Source of the DNA: Actinoplanes xinjiangensis | GTDB taxonomy: Bacteria; Actinomycetota; Actinomycetes; Mycobacteriales; Micromonosporaceae | Direction of reading: 5' to 3' | Assembly (NCBI RefSeq): GCF_003148685.1 | Contig: NZ_QGGR01000010.1 | Span: 124,001 to 188,000, forward strand | DNA length: 64,000 nt | Shown: positions 1 through 8,893 of the stretch, in pieces | How the letters are laid out: every line of letters starts with the position of its first letter | Position numbering within the stretch: the first letter of the stretch is position 1 | Notes under the pieces: generated by a model | The model's input: the letters and a program-made list of their open reading frames with translations, nothing else | Database searches by the model: none | Told to the model about the DNA's origin: nothing | Position numbers and translations under genes: made by a program

Positions 1-1095
1 CGGGTGAAACTGCCCAGCGGGCTGAACGCCTGGCTGATCACCCGTTACGACGACGCCCGGCGCGCGCTGTCCGACCCGCGGCTGTCCAAGTCGATGCTCG
101 CGGTGGGGTCGGCCGGCGCCGGGCAATCCAACCTGACCACCCCGATCTCCCGGCACATGCTCGCCGTGGATCCGCCCGACCACACCCGCCTGCGCCGGCT
201 CGTCTCGGCGGCGTTCACGGCCCGCCGCATCGAGGGCATGCGGCCGCGGATCGAGGAGATCACCACCGGACTGCTGGACGCGCTCGACGGCGAGCGGTCG
301 GCCGACCTGATCGACGCCTTCGCGTTCCCGCTGCCCATCCAGGTGATCTGCGAGCTGCTCGGCGTCCCGGCCGAGGACCAGAACGCCTTCCGCGAGTGGT
401 CCAACGTGATCGTCTCCGGCGCGCTAGCCGGCGACCGGCTGGCCCCGGCGATCACCGCGATGATCGAGTACATCTCCACGCTGCTCGCCGAGCGCCGCGA
501 GCACGGCGGCGACGATCTGCTCACCGGCCTCATCCAGGTGCGCGAGGAGGGCGACCGGCTGTCCGCCGAGGAGCTGTCCTCGATGGTCTTCCTGCTGCTC
601 ATCGCCGGGCACGAGACCACCGTGAACCTGATCGGCAACGGCGTGTGGCTGCTGCTGCGCGACCGGGACCGCTGGGAGCGGCTGCGCGCCGACCGCACTC
701 TGCTGCCCGCCGCGATCGAGGAGTTCCTGCGGTTCGAGGGGCCGGTCGAGACCTCCACGTTCCGGGTCGCCACCGAGCCTGTGGAGATCGGCGGTGTCAC
801 CATCGCGGCCGGTGACCCGGTGGTGGTGGTCCTGCTCTCGGCCAACCGTGACGGCGACCGCTTCCCGGACGCCGACGAGCTGCGCCTGGACCGCCCCAAC
901 AACGCCCACCTGGCCTTCGGGCACGGCATCCACTACTGCCTCGGCGCGCCGCTGGCCCGGCTGGAGGCGCAGGTCGCGTTCACCGCCCTGCTGGACCGCT
1001 TCCCCGACCTGCGGCTCGCCACCGACCCGGACGAGCTGCCCTGGCGTCCTGGCACCCTGCTGCGCGGCCTGCACCACCTGCCCGTACTCCTGTAG
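1..1095 (+). CDS. Cytochrome P450 (5' end outside window)
   Basis: Heme-thiolate monooxygenase of the soluble bacterial class that takes electrons from a ferredoxin; the substrate cannot be told. The I-helix oxygen-activation motif AGHETT is at nt 604-621, the K-helix ExxR appears as EEFLR, and the heme loop FGHGIHYCLGAPLAR with the proximal Cys is near nt 915-960. The reading frame is open to base 1 and the protein starts in the region just before helix A-B, so about 30-40 N-terminal residues are missing; the in-frame GTG at nt 4 is unlikely to be the true start. The overall look is CYP107/CYP105-like. A strong hairpin follows the stop codon. Confidence 0.93.
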   Translation, partial: RVKLPSGLNAWLITRYDDARRALSDPRLSKSMLAVGSAGAGQSNLTTPISRHMLAVDPPDHTRLRRLVSAAFTARRIEGMRPRIEEITTGLLDALDGERSADLIDAFAFPLPIQVICELLGVPAEDQNAFREWSNVIVSGALAGDRLAPAITAMIEYISTLLAERREHGGDDLLTGLIQVREEGDRLSAEELSSMVFLLLIAGHETTVNLIGNGVWLLLRDRDRWERLRADRTLLPAAIEEFLRFEGPVETSTFRVATEPVEIGGVTIAAGDPVVVVLLSANRDGDRFPDADELRLDRPNNAHLAFGHGIHYCLGAPLARLEAQVAFTALLDRFPDLRLATDPDELPWRPGTLLRGLHHLPVLL

Positions 1096-1109
1096 TTCCG
1101 GTGCCCGCA

Positions 1110-1140
1110 CCGCCGTCTCCCGGCCCCCGGGAGACGGCGG
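1110..1140 (+). terminator. Hairpin terminator after the P450
   Basis: Perfect 14-bp inverted repeat (1110-1123 and 1127-1140) with a CCC loop, starting 14 bases after the P450 stop. There is no U-tract, which is usual for high-GC actinobacterial terminators. Confidence 0.75.
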
Positions 1141-1303
1141 CGCGATCCGGCTCTCCCGAGGCGACACCAAGGGCGCCCTCCGCAAGATCGAGGAGTTCCG
1201 TAGGAAGCTGCGGGACCTGCGTAAGGACGACGAGCTCAGCGGTGACGCGTCCAGCCTGCTCAGCCCGGGCGCCGAACAGATCACGGCGGCGCTGCGGGGC
1301 TGA
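1141..1303 (+). pseudogene. Orphan coding tail without a start codon
   Basis: The frame ending in TGA at 1301-1303 has strong G/C third-position bias and reads as a plausible basic/acidic helical tail (GALRKIEEFRRKLRDLRK, then DDELSGDASSLLSPG), yet no ATG, GTG or TTG is available in frame between the P450 terminator and the coding-like segment. It may be the 3' remnant of a deleted gene or a very short gene with a non-canonical start. No family is recognised. Confidence 0.35.
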
Positions 1304-1406
1304 CCCGCGTCCAGGGATCACCTGTCCGGGGATGTGTTCGGCCTTCATCCGGTCGCCGCGGCGAGCCAAGCTTGATCCGTCAGGCCGAGCCGGAAGGAGC
1401 AGGGAC

Positions 1407-2228
1407 ATGGACCGGGCACAGCTCGCGGACTTCCTCCGCACCCGCCGGGAGTCGCTCCAGCCGGAGGACGTGGGCCTGGCGCGTGGCCCCCGGCGCCGCG
1501 CCGGCGGCCTGCGCCGCGAGGAGGTGGCCGCCCTCGCCGGGATGTCCGTCGACTACTACGGGCGGATCGAGCAGCAACGCGGCCCGGGGCCGTCGGAGCA
1601 GATGCTCGCCGCCCTGGCCCGGGCGCTGCACCTGAGTCTGGCCGAGCGGGACCACCTGTTCCGGCTCGGCGGGCATCCGGCACCGCAGCGGGTGTCCCGC
1701 GACGACCACATCGCCCCCGGGATGATGCGGATCATCGACCGGCTCGGCGACACCCCGGCCATGGTCATCTCCCGGTACGGCGAGACGCTGCTCCAGACCG
1801 CACCGGCCGTCGCCCTGGTCGGCGGCGAGACCCGGTTCACCGGACTGGCCCGCAGCTGCTGGTACCGCTGGTTCACCGACCCGGCCGCCCGGCGGCTCTA
1901 CCCGGACGAGCACCACGAGCGGCAGAGCCGGATCTTCGCGGCGCAGCTGCGGGACGCCTACGCGGCGGTGCCGGAGAGCCGGGCCGGTCAGATCGTGGCC
2001 GCGCTGCTGGCGGCGAGTCCGGAGTTCACCGTGATCTGGGCCGAGCACGAGATCGGTCTGGCGCACACCGAACAGAAGACGCTGCTGCACCCGCAACTCG
2101 GCCCGCTCGACCTGTGGTGCCAGACCCTGCACGATCCGGGCCAGCTCCAGACGCTGCTGGTCTTCACCGCGGCGCCCGGCTCACCGAGCTACGAGAAGCT
2201 CCAGCTGCTCGCCGCCGTCGGCGCCTGA
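1407..2228 (+). CDS. MmyB-family helix-turn-helix regulator
   Basis: DNA-binding regulator of 273 residues. An N-terminal XRE-type HTH (about residues 5-75, with REEVAALAGMSVDYYGRIEQ) is followed by the MmyB ligand-binding domain (about 105-265), a PAS-like fold that binds small hydrophobic ligands in known members. The start is the ATG preceded by GGAAGGAGCAG. In actinobacteria these regulators commonly sit beside a short-chain dehydrogenase and control it; here the dehydrogenase follows on the same strand after 44 bases, so autoregulation of a two-gene unit is likely. Target and ligand are unknown. Confidence 0.9.
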   Translation: MDRAQLADFLRTRRESLQPEDVGLARGPRRRAGGLRREEVAALAGMSVDYYGRIEQQRGPGPSEQMLAALARALHLSLAERDHLFRLGGHPAPQRVSRDDHIAPGMMRIIDRLGDTPAMVISRYGETLLQTAPAVALVGGETRFTGLARSCWYRWFTDPAARRLYPDEHHERQSRIFAAQLRDAYAAVPESRAGQIVAALLAASPEFTVIWAEHEIGLAHTEQKTLLHPQLGPLDLWCQTLHDPGQLQTLLVFTAAPGSPSYEKLQLLAAVGA

Positions 2229-2272
2229 CAAACCCCTTTTCCCGATCGAAAAGTACGAAGGAAGGCTTCGCC

Positions 2273-2998
2273 ATGCCCAGAATCGCTCTGATCACCGGTG
2301 GCAACCGTGGACTCGGCCGGGCCACCGCCCTGACCCTGATCGAGGCCGGCATCGAGGTGATCTACACGCACCGCGGGGACCCCGGGGAGAAGATCGACGC
2401 GGTCGCGCTCCCGCTCACCGTCGGCGACCTGGGGTCGTACGCCGCTTTCGAGATCGAGCTGCGGCGGGTGCTCGCCGACCGGTACGACCGCACCGACTTC
2501 GACTTCCTGATCAACAACGCCGGTGTCGGCCACGCCGGTTCGATCGCCCAGACCCCGGTCGAGGTCTTCGACGAACTGCTCGACGTGCACTTCCGTGGCG
2601 TCTTCTTCCTGACCCAGCGACTGCTGCCGCTGATCGCCGACGGTGGGCGGATCGTCAACCTCTCCACCGGGCTGGCCCGGTTCACCGGCGACGGCGTGTA
2701 TGCCGCCTACGCCTCGGTGAAGGGCGCCGTCGAGGTGTTCACGCGCTACCTGGCCAAGGAGGCCGGCCCGCGCCGTATCACCGCGAACGTGGTGGCGCCG
2801 GGACCGGTCGCCACCGACTTCGGCGGGGGAGCGCTGCGCGACGACGAGCAGGTCCGTGCCCACATCGGAGCGTTGACCGCGCTCGGCCGGGTCGGCGAGC
2901 CGGCCGAGATCGCCGGGGTGATCGCGGCCCTGCTCGGTCCGGGCGCAGGCTGGGTCACCGGCCAGCGGATCGAGGCCTCCGGCGGCATGCTGCTCTGA
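2273..2998 (+). CDS. Short-chain dehydrogenase/reductase
   Basis: Classical SDR of 241 residues, a cytosolic NAD(P)-dependent oxidoreductase. Visible motifs are the cofactor glycine loop TGGNRGLG (residues 8-15), NNAG in strand 4, a Ser in NLSTG and the catalytic YASVK. The Arg in the glycine loop and an HR after strand 2 favour NADP(H). The start ATG has GAAGGAAGG upstream. It is the second gene of a unit with the MmyB regulator. The substrate is not predictable; carbonyl or xenobiotic reduction is typical of this genomic pairing. Confidence 0.92.
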   Translation: MPRIALITGGNRGLGRATALTLIEAGIEVIYTHRGDPGEKIDAVALPLTVGDLGSYAAFEIELRRVLADRYDRTDFDFLINNAGVGHAGSIAQTPVEVFDELLDVHFRGVFFLTQRLLPLIADGGRIVNLSTGLARFTGDGVYAAYASVKGAVEVFTRYLAKEAGPRRITANVVAPGPVATDFGGGALRDDEQVRAHIGALTALGRVGEPAEIAGVIAALLGPGAGWVTGQRIEASGGMLL

Positions 2999-3019
2999 CG
3001 CCGCCGGCCGGCCCGGGGG

Positions 3020-3688
3020 TCAGCTCACCCCGAGGTCGGCCATCCGGCGGATCTCGATGTCCTGCTCGATGGCGGTCTCCTTGGCCATCTTCGACAGCCG
3101 CTCCTCGGAGCCGCTCCGGAACAGGACGTTCACCATCTCGAGGGCACCCCGGTGATGGGTGGTCATCATCGCGACGAACCGGCGGTCGAAGTCGGCGCCG
3201 CGGGCCGCGGTCAGCTCGGCCAGGGCGGCGGTGGACTGCATGCCCGGCATGGTGGCGTGATCGTGGGCGGGGTCCGACTCGGGCTGCCCGCGGTCGCTCA
3301 GCCAGGTGCGGAGGATAGCGATCTCCGGCCCCTGGGCGGCGGTGATCCGGCTCGCGATGTTCTTCACGCCCTGATCCGCTGCCCGGTCGGGTACAAGATC
3401 TGCCATCTGGAGAGCCTGCGCGTGGTGGGCGATCATCATTTGGGCGTACGTGACGTCGGCCTTGTTGTACGGGGAGGCGTCGGGTGCCTGCACATGGTCG
3501 GAGTCGGTGACGGACGCCGACTCGCCGGGCCTGCCGGGCACCAGGACGCGCACCGGCGAGGAGGACACGGACGGCGCGGCCGCCGGCTTGGGATCATCGG
3601 TGGAGAACCGGGCGAAAAGGGCGAGTCCGACCGCGCCGAGAAGGACCAGGGTTGCGGCGGTCAGAGCCCATGCGCGGCGGTGTTGCAT
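3020..3688 (-). CDS. DUF305 exported protein
   Basis: 222-residue protein with one N-terminal membrane segment (about residues 8-27) and an extracytoplasmic DUF305 domain. Two half-repeats with His-Met motifs are visible, MMIAHHAQALQM and MMTTHHRGALEM, typical of this ferritin-like four-helix fold, which in several members is linked to copper or other metals. The chosen ATG is preceded by GGAAAGGAAATAC; a longer frame upstream lacks a ribosome site. It is divergent from the LVIVD-repeat gene, an arrangement suggesting joint function at the cell surface. Confidence 0.88.
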   Translation of the reverse strand: MQHRRAWALTAATLVLLGAVGLALFARFSTDDPKPAAAPSVSSSPVRVLVPGRPGESASVTDSDHVQAPDASPYNKADVTYAQMMIAHHAQALQMADLVPDRAADQGVKNIASRITAAQGPEIAILRTWLSDRGQPESDPAHDHATMPGMQSTAALAELTAARGADFDRRFVAMMTTHHRGALEMVNVLFRSGSEERLSKMAKETAIEQDIEIRRMADLGVS

Positions 3689-3738
3689 GTATTTCCTTTC
3701 CGGCAAGCGTCCCCATGAGAGGGTCACGACGACTATCG

Positions 3739-3756
3739 TAGCGATCGACATCGCTA
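3739..3756. promoter_or_regulatory. Operator-like inverted repeat between divergent genes
   Basis: TAGCGAT-N4-ATCGCTA, a perfect 7-bp inverted repeat, lies midway between the divergent starts of the DUF305 and LVIVD genes and is placed to serve both promoters. The cognate regulator is not evident in the window. Confidence 0.45.
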
Positions 3757-3834
3757 TCACCGGGGGTACTTGGCGACACGACTCGCCGTGCTTTTCCGGT
3801 GCCAGCCAGCCGGAAGCAGTGCGGAAGGATCTTC

Positions 3835-5268
3835 ATGAGGCATCCTGCCCCACGAGGGCGGTTCAAGCGCCTGGCGAGTATCGGGGCGGCAGCGGTTCTG
3901 ACCAGCTTTCTGGTCACCGCGCCTGCCCAGGCCGACCCGGCCACGATCCCGGGTGTGGACGAGATCGTCAGCAGCCCCAACATCAAGTTGATCGCCAACG
4001 AGCCCAAGACGGGCCCGTTCGCCCCGGAGAACGCCCTCAACAGCGACCTGGCCTTCCAGGGCAAATATGCGTTCGCCGGTAACTACAACGGCTTCACCGT
4101 CTGGGACATCAGCAACCCGAAGGACCCGGTCCAGGCCGTCCAGGTCCTCTGCACGGGCGCCCAGAACGACGTCTCCGTCTACGGGAACCTGCTGTTCCTC
4201 GGCACCGACTCGATCCGCAGTGACGACTCCTGCAACAGCGTCGGTGTGCCGAGCAGCGCGCCCGCCGAGACCCCGCGCTGGGAGGGTGTCAAGATCTTCG
4301 ACATCAGCGACCCGCGCAACCCGAAATACGTCAAGGCGGTCAAGACCGACTGCGGTTCGCACACCCTGACGCTGGTTCCCGGCAAGGGCCGCGACCGCTC
4401 GGTGTACGCGTACGTGTCGTCGTACAACCTGGACGTCGTCGACCTGCCGAACTGCGCGCAGCCGCACGACAAGATCTCGATCGTCAAGGTTCCGCTGAAG
4501 AAGCCCGCCGAGGCGGCCCTGGTGTCGGCGCCGGTGCTCTTCCCGGACGGCGGCTTCCCCGGTGACGCGGACTCCCGCACCACCTCCGGATGCCACGACA
4601 TCACGGCGTACCCGGAGAAGAACATCGCGGCCGGCGCCTGCATGGGTGACGGCGTGCTGCTGGACATCTCGAAGCCGGCCGCGCCGAAGGTCATCACGAC
4701 CGTCCGCGACGCCGAGAACTTCGCGTTCTGGCACTCGGCGACGTTCAACAACGACGCCACCAAGGTGGTCTTCACCGACGAGCTCGGTGGTGGCGGCGGC
4801 GCCGAGTGTCTGCCGACGATCGGCAAGAACAAGGGCGCGGACGCGATCTACGACATCACCGGCAAGGGCAGCAAGCGCAAGCTCGAGTTCCGCAGCTACT
4901 TCAAGATCCCGCGGGACAACGCGCCGACCGAGAACTGTGTGGCCCACAACGGCTCGCTGATCCCGGTCAAGGGCCGCGACATCATGGTCCAGGCGTGGTA
5001 CCAGGGCGGCATCTCGATCTGGGACTTCACCAACTCGCGCAAGCCGGTGGAGATCGCCTACTGGGAGCGTGGCCCGCTGAGCACGGAACGCCTGATCACC
5101 GGCGGCTCCTGGTCGGCGTACTGGTACAACGGCTACATCTACTCCAACGACATCCAGAAGGGCTTCGACGTTCTGGAGGTCAGCGACCGCCGTATCGACA
5201 AGGCGGAGCGGGAGAAGACGTGGCAGTTCAACCCGCAGACCCAGACCGACTACCGCAGGTACTGGTGA
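3835..5268 (+). CDS. LVIVD-repeat exported beta-propeller
   Basis: 477-residue secreted protein. The signal peptide (about residues 1-35) has a basic start, a hydrophobic core and an AQA-D cleavage site. The rest carries LVIVD-type propeller blades such as FTVWDISNPKDPV and VKIFDISDPRNPK, each a short beta motif ending in a DIS-x-P turn. Several Cys residues suggest disulfides. The ATG has GCGGAAGGAT upstream. The function of such propellers is unknown; they are often found beside DUF305 genes, as here. A bidirectional hairpin ends the gene. Confidence 0.88.
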   Translation: MRHPAPRGRFKRLASIGAAAVLTSFLVTAPAQADPATIPGVDEIVSSPNIKLIANEPKTGPFAPENALNSDLAFQGKYAFAGNYNGFTVWDISNPKDPVQAVQVLCTGAQNDVSVYGNLLFLGTDSIRSDDSCNSVGVPSSAPAETPRWEGVKIFDISDPRNPKYVKAVKTDCGSHTLTLVPGKGRDRSVYAYVSSYNLDVVDLPNCAQPHDKISIVKVPLKKPAEAALVSAPVLFPDGGFPGDADSRTTSGCHDITAYPEKNIAAGACMGDGVLLDISKPAAPKVITTVRDAENFAFWHSATFNNDATKVVFTDELGGGGGAECLPTIGKNKGADAIYDITGKGSKRKLEFRSYFKIPRDNAPTENCVAHNGSLIPVKGRDIMVQAWYQGGISIWDFTNSRKPVEIAYWERGPLSTERLITGGSWSAYWYNGYIYSNDIQKGFDVLEVSDRRIDKAEREKTWQFNPQTQTDYRRYW

Positions 5269-5286
5269 TCTGAGGATCGGCTGACG

Positions 5287-5318
5287 AGCCGGTGTGACCT
5301 TTCGGGGTCACACCGGCT
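5287..5318. terminator. Bidirectional hairpin terminator
   Basis: Perfect 13-bp inverted repeat (5287-5299, 5306-5318) with a TTTCGG loop between convergent genes. It contains the stop codon of the diguanylate cyclase on the minus strand. Confidence 0.8.
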
Positions 5319-7125
5319 TCGTCGTGAGATGCCGTCGTTCGCGCTTGCGCTCGTACATGGCGGCGTCGGCCGCGCGCAGCAGACTGTCGCCGTCCCCGGG
5401 TTCGCCGGCCGAGACGCCGACGCTGGCGCCGACGGACAGCAGCATGCCACCGATCGGCATCGGCTCGGCGAGCACCGCGGTGATCCGCTCGGCCAGCCGG
5501 CCGGCGGCGGTGGCGCCGGTGCCGGGCAGCAGGACCGCGAACTCGTCACCGCCGAGCCGGGCGGCCAGTTCCCCGGCGCCCAGCAGTCCGGTCAGCCGCT
5601 GCGCGACCTCCTTCAGCACCTGGTCGCCGGTGTGGTGCCCGTGCCGGTCGTTGATCTCCTTGAAGCCGTCCAGGTCGATCAGCAGCATGCTGACCCGTTG
5701 CGTCGCGGCGTCCAGCCGGCGGTGCAGCAGCACCCGGTTGGCCAGCCCGGTCAGGGCGTCGTGGGTGGCCTGCCGTTGCAGCTCGTCGTGCAGGGCGCGG
5801 GCCTCGGTGGCGTCCCGGGCGTTGAGCACCACACCGCCGACGTTCGGGTTGCTTCCGAGGTCGGTGGTGACCACGTCGAGCCACCGGTACGAGCCGTCGG
5901 CATGCTGCCAGCGCACCTGGGTGCTGATCCCGGCGCCCGGGTGGGCCGCCAGCCGCTTCTCGAGGTCCGCCACGGTCGCCATGTCCGCCGGGTGGGTACG
6001 GTCGTGCAACGAGGTGCCCACCAGCTCACTGTCCGGCACCCCGAGCACCCGCAGGGCGGCCGGGCTGGCGTACTGGACGGTCGCGTCGTAATCGACGACG
6101 AGTGTCAGATCCGAGGTGTTCTGCACCAGGGCCCGGAAACGCTCGGCCTGCCCGTCGATCTCGGTGAGCAGCCGTTCGTTGTCGCGCAGCGCGGCCACCT
6201 GCCGGCCCAGCACCAGCGCGGTGATCACCACGGCGCCGATCGCGACACCCCACACCCGCAGGTCGACCTCGTCCTCCCGGAGCGAGACGACCAGCAGGAT
6301 CTGGGTGGCGATCACGGCGAGGTAGGGCAGCCGGCTCGAGCGGCCGCCCATCCCGGTGGGCTGGTCCACGGCCAGCCGCCACACCTGTAGCTGCTGGAGC
6401 CGGAAGGCCGCCGAGGCCAGCACACACGGCAGCAGCTGGATGACGATGGTGCCACCGGGTCCGGGGTCGCCGACCAGCCCGAGTGCCACCGGCGCGGCGA
6501 AGGCGGTGCCGGAGACACCGACGGCGGCCGCGATCCCGGCTGAGCGGGTGAACGGGGCGGTTCCGCTGAGGATCAGTTTGAGCAGCCCGAACGTGATCAA
6601 CAGCATCACCACGGCGGTGGCCGCGGCGCCCCAGCGGTCGGCTGCCTGCCGTCCGCTCAGGTCGGTGGCCAGCACGAAGTACCAGAGGAAGACCGCCACG
6701 CCGGTGAGGACCGTGGTCGCATCGAACCAGAGGCGCAACCGCTGCCGTCCGGCGCCACCGAGCGGGTGCCGCAGCATGGCGATGACGACGATCGTCATGC
6801 CGGTCACGATCAGGGCCGTCTGTATCGGGCTGACCGCGGTCCGCCCGGGATCCAGCAGGAGCAGGACGGTCTGGTAGCCGTCCCCCACCACACAGCCGGC
6901 GCAGGCGATCACGGCCGCCCTCCAGAACCGCCGGCCCACCGCCGACATGGCCGGGTGGGTGGCGGTGCGGAAGGTGAAGTAGGTGTTGGCCATGTCGATG
7001 CCGGTCTGGAGTCCCCAGGAGGCGGTCCGCTGGTCGCCGTGGCGCAGGAACCAGGGGACCAGGAGGATCCCGACGGCCACGAGACCCAGCAGGACCGGGT
7101 CGGTGACCACGGATCGCTTCGGCAT
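5308..7125 (-). CDS. Membrane PAS-GGDEF diguanylate cyclase
   Basis: 605-residue enzyme making cyclic di-GMP from two GTP. About nine hydrophobic helices (residues 8-310) form a membrane sensor region, followed by a PAS/PAC module (about 330-440) and a GGDEF domain (about 450-600) with an intact GGDEF active site (residues 525-529) and the LIDLDGFKEIND metal site. The inhibitory RxxD I-site is not present (GAGE in its place), so product feedback should be weak. The ATG has AGGAG upstream. It stands alone, with no EAL domain; signal unknown. Confidence 0.95.
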   Translation of the reverse strand: MPKRSVVTDPVLLGLVAVGILLVPWFLRHGDQRTASWGLQTGIDMANTYFTFRTATHPAMSAVGRRFWRAAVIACAGCVVGDGYQTVLLLLDPGRTAVSPIQTALIVTGMTIVVIAMLRHPLGGAGRQRLRLWFDATTVLTGVAVFLWYFVLATDLSGRQAADRWGAAATAVVMLLITFGLLKLILSGTAPFTRSAGIAAAVGVSGTAFAAPVALGLVGDPGPGGTIVIQLLPCVLASAAFRLQQLQVWRLAVDQPTGMGGRSSRLPYLAVIATQILLVVSLREDEVDLRVWGVAIGAVVITALVLGRQVAALRDNERLLTEIDGQAERFRALVQNTSDLTLVVDYDATVQYASPAALRVLGVPDSELVGTSLHDRTHPADMATVADLEKRLAAHPGAGISTQVRWQHADGSYRWLDVVTTDLGSNPNVGGVVLNARDATEARALHDELQRQATHDALTGLANRVLLHRRLDAATQRVSMLLIDLDGFKEINDRHGHHTGDQVLKEVAQRLTGLLGAGELAARLGGDEFAVLLPGTGATAAGRLAERITAVLAEPMPIGGMLLSVGASVGVSAGEPGDGDSLLRAADAAMYERKRERRHLTTKPV

Positions 7126-7324
7126 GGCGGCTCCTGTCGGCGACAGCTCCGGATGGCTTCCGGGTCGGTACTGCCCATCGGCCGTCGCCGGGTGGAGGTG
7201 AGTGATCCGTTCCGGTCAGGGGGAGCCTGTGGGTGTGCAACCGATCACCGGCCGTCACCTGACCGGCCCTGACCTGCGGCGCGGCTGATCGGACAATCCA
7301 CCACAATACGGTACGTTAGTGGAC

Positions 7325-7618
7325 ATGACGACGGGTCGGGGCAGTGCACTGCTGCGGTCGTTGCCCGTCCTTGTCGCCCTGGTTCTGACGTTGTTCGCGC
7401 CGGTGCCCGGCACTGTTGCGGCGTCCTCCGGCCCCGTGATCGCCTCTTGCGCGCGGACCGAGCCGGTGGCCCGTACCGCCGAGGCCGCATCGGCCGCCGT
7501 CGAACCGGACGCCGATCCGCCTGCCGCGACCTCTCCGGCCGCGGACCGCGCTCCCGCGCTGATCTCGCAGGACACCGCCCGCGCCGCGGTCTCCCGCGCA
7601 CCTCCGCCCGCCGCCTGA
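7325..7618 (+). CDS. Small Ala-rich exported protein, unknown function
   Basis: 97 residues from the ATG (an in-frame GTG lies two codons earlier). A hydrophobic segment LLRSLPVLVALVLTLFAPVP suggests a signal peptide or anchor; the remainder is Ala/Pro-rich and low in complexity. Third-position G/C bias supports coding. There is no clear ribosome site and an AT-rich stretch lies directly upstream, so the transcript may be leaderless. It precedes another unknown gene by 79 bases on the same strand. Confidence 0.5.
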   Translation: MTTGRGSALLRSLPVLVALVLTLFAPVPGTVAASSGPVIASCARTEPVARTAEAASAAVEPDADPPAATSPAADRAPALISQDTARAAVSRAPPPAA

Positions 7619-7697
7619 GACCCCGCGGACGCCCGTCCGGGCGCCCGGGGCGACGCCTGCGCTGTGCGAACTCCCCCACGAGCGGACGGAACCCGCC

Positions 7698-8501
7698 ATG
7701 AACATCCTTGCCGAGATGCTGCTGACCGAGCCCGCCCCGATGGCCATCTGGGCGGCACTGATGCTGCTCACCCTGCCCGCGCTGGTCGTCCTGGCCAATC
7801 CCGACGGCGTGCGCAACCCGGGCACCGCTCTGCTGGAGGCCGCGGACTTCGTGCGGCGGACCCGGCAGCGACGGGCCGAGCGGCGGGCTGCGGAGGCGGC
7901 CGAGGCGCAGGCCGCGGTGCGCTACGCGCTGGAGGTGCGGGTCGCGGCCGCGCAGGCGGCCGAGGCGGTCGACCGGTGGCAGGCGCACTGGCGGGCGGCC
8001 GCCGATCGGGTGGACGCCACGTGGGCGGCGTTCCGGGCGGCCGACGCGCGCCGGGTGCGCAGCCGGGCGGCGGCGTCCTTCGGCACGCCGTGGACACCCC
8101 GGGACCCCGCGGAGTACGCCGCCCGTGAGCGGTTCCTGCACGACGCGGTGCGCGCCGCCGTGTCCCGCGCCGAGCTGCCGGGGTCGGCGTCGGCGGACGT
8201 CCTGGCCGGCCGTGCCGGGTGGGACCCGCGACTGCACCCGGCCGAGCAGGAGGTCGTCCTGCACCGGGCGTGTGCGGACTATCTGCGGCGGGTGCACCGG
8301 GCCGCGGTCACCGCCGAGCGGGCCGCCTGGCACGACATGGAGCTGGCCCGCAGTGGCCGGGACAGTCTGCGACGGGAGGCGGAGCTCGCCGAGGCGCGGG
8401 TGGCGACCTGGCCGATCTTCATCATGGCTGCGGGTGACTCACCGCTCACTGTCGGAAACCGTGCTCACCGGCTGTCCCCGATCCACTCCGGAAATGGATG
8501 A
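7698..8501 (+). CDS. Membrane-anchored coiled-coil protein, unknown function
   Basis: 267 residues. One N-terminal transmembrane helix (about 13-33) is followed by a long Ala/Arg/Glu-rich helical region (about 45-125) with coiled-coil character and a second helical block to the end. No catalytic motif is seen. The ATG is preceded by GGACGGAACC. It probably forms a unit with the small exported protein upstream. A hairpin follows. Confidence 0.75.
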   Translation: MNILAEMLLTEPAPMAIWAALMLLTLPALVVLANPDGVRNPGTALLEAADFVRRTRQRRAERRAAEAAEAQAAVRYALEVRVAAAQAAEAVDRWQAHWRAAADRVDATWAAFRAADARRVRSRAAASFGTPWTPRDPAEYAARERFLHDAVRAAVSRAELPGSASADVLAGRAGWDPRLHPAEQEVVLHRACADYLRRVHRAAVTAERAAWHDMELARSGRDSLRREAELAEARVATWPIFIMAAGDSPLTVGNRAHRLSPIHSGNG

Positions 8502-8532
8502 CGGAGACTATTTCACGTTTCTGGAATGCGTG

Positions 8533-8563
8533 ATCGCCCGATCGCTGGACGCGACCGGGCGAT
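8533..8563. terminator. Hairpin terminator between convergent genes
   Basis: 13-bp stem with one A-C mismatch (8533-8545, 8551-8563) and a five-base loop, between the coiled-coil gene and the convergent DUF397 gene. Confidence 0.65.
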
Positions 8564-8637
8564 GCCTTCCGGGTGCACATCGTGAAAGTCCGGGCTCAGC
8601 TCGGGGCTTCCATCGCTGCGCACCTATCGGTAGGCTT

Positions 8638-8862
8638 TCACGAAACGATGTCGAATTCGCCGTCCTTGGCCGAGTCCACGAAGGCGGTCCACTCCGCCGA
8701 CGTGAACATGAGGGCCGGTCCCATCCGGTCCTTGCTGTCACGGACGGCAATTCTCTCGTCGAGGAATGCGACCTCGACGCAGTTGCTGCCGCCGGTTCCG
8801 TTACTACGGCTGCCCTTCTTCCAGACAGCTCCGTTGATTTGGTGCGCGAGCAACTCAAGCAC
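8638..8862 (-). CDS. DUF397 protein
   Basis: 74-residue DUF397 protein with the family core VWKKGSRSNGTGGSNCVEVAF and a C-terminal WTAFVDSAKDGEF. Such proteins partner XRE/DUF5753 regulators (Scr1-type pairs, proposed to act like antagonist and regulator). The GTG start lies inside AAGGGAGGTG; the TTG at 8853 has better spacing to this site and may be the real start. It is 31 bases downstream of its XRE partner in the same operon. Confidence 0.9.
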   Translation of the reverse strand: MLELLAHQINGAVWKKGSRSNGTGGSNCVEVAFLDERIAVRDSKDRMGPALMFTSAEWTAFVDSAKDGEFDIVS

Positions 8863-8893
8863 CTCCCTTCGATGTGAGATTTCTTCGGGAGTG

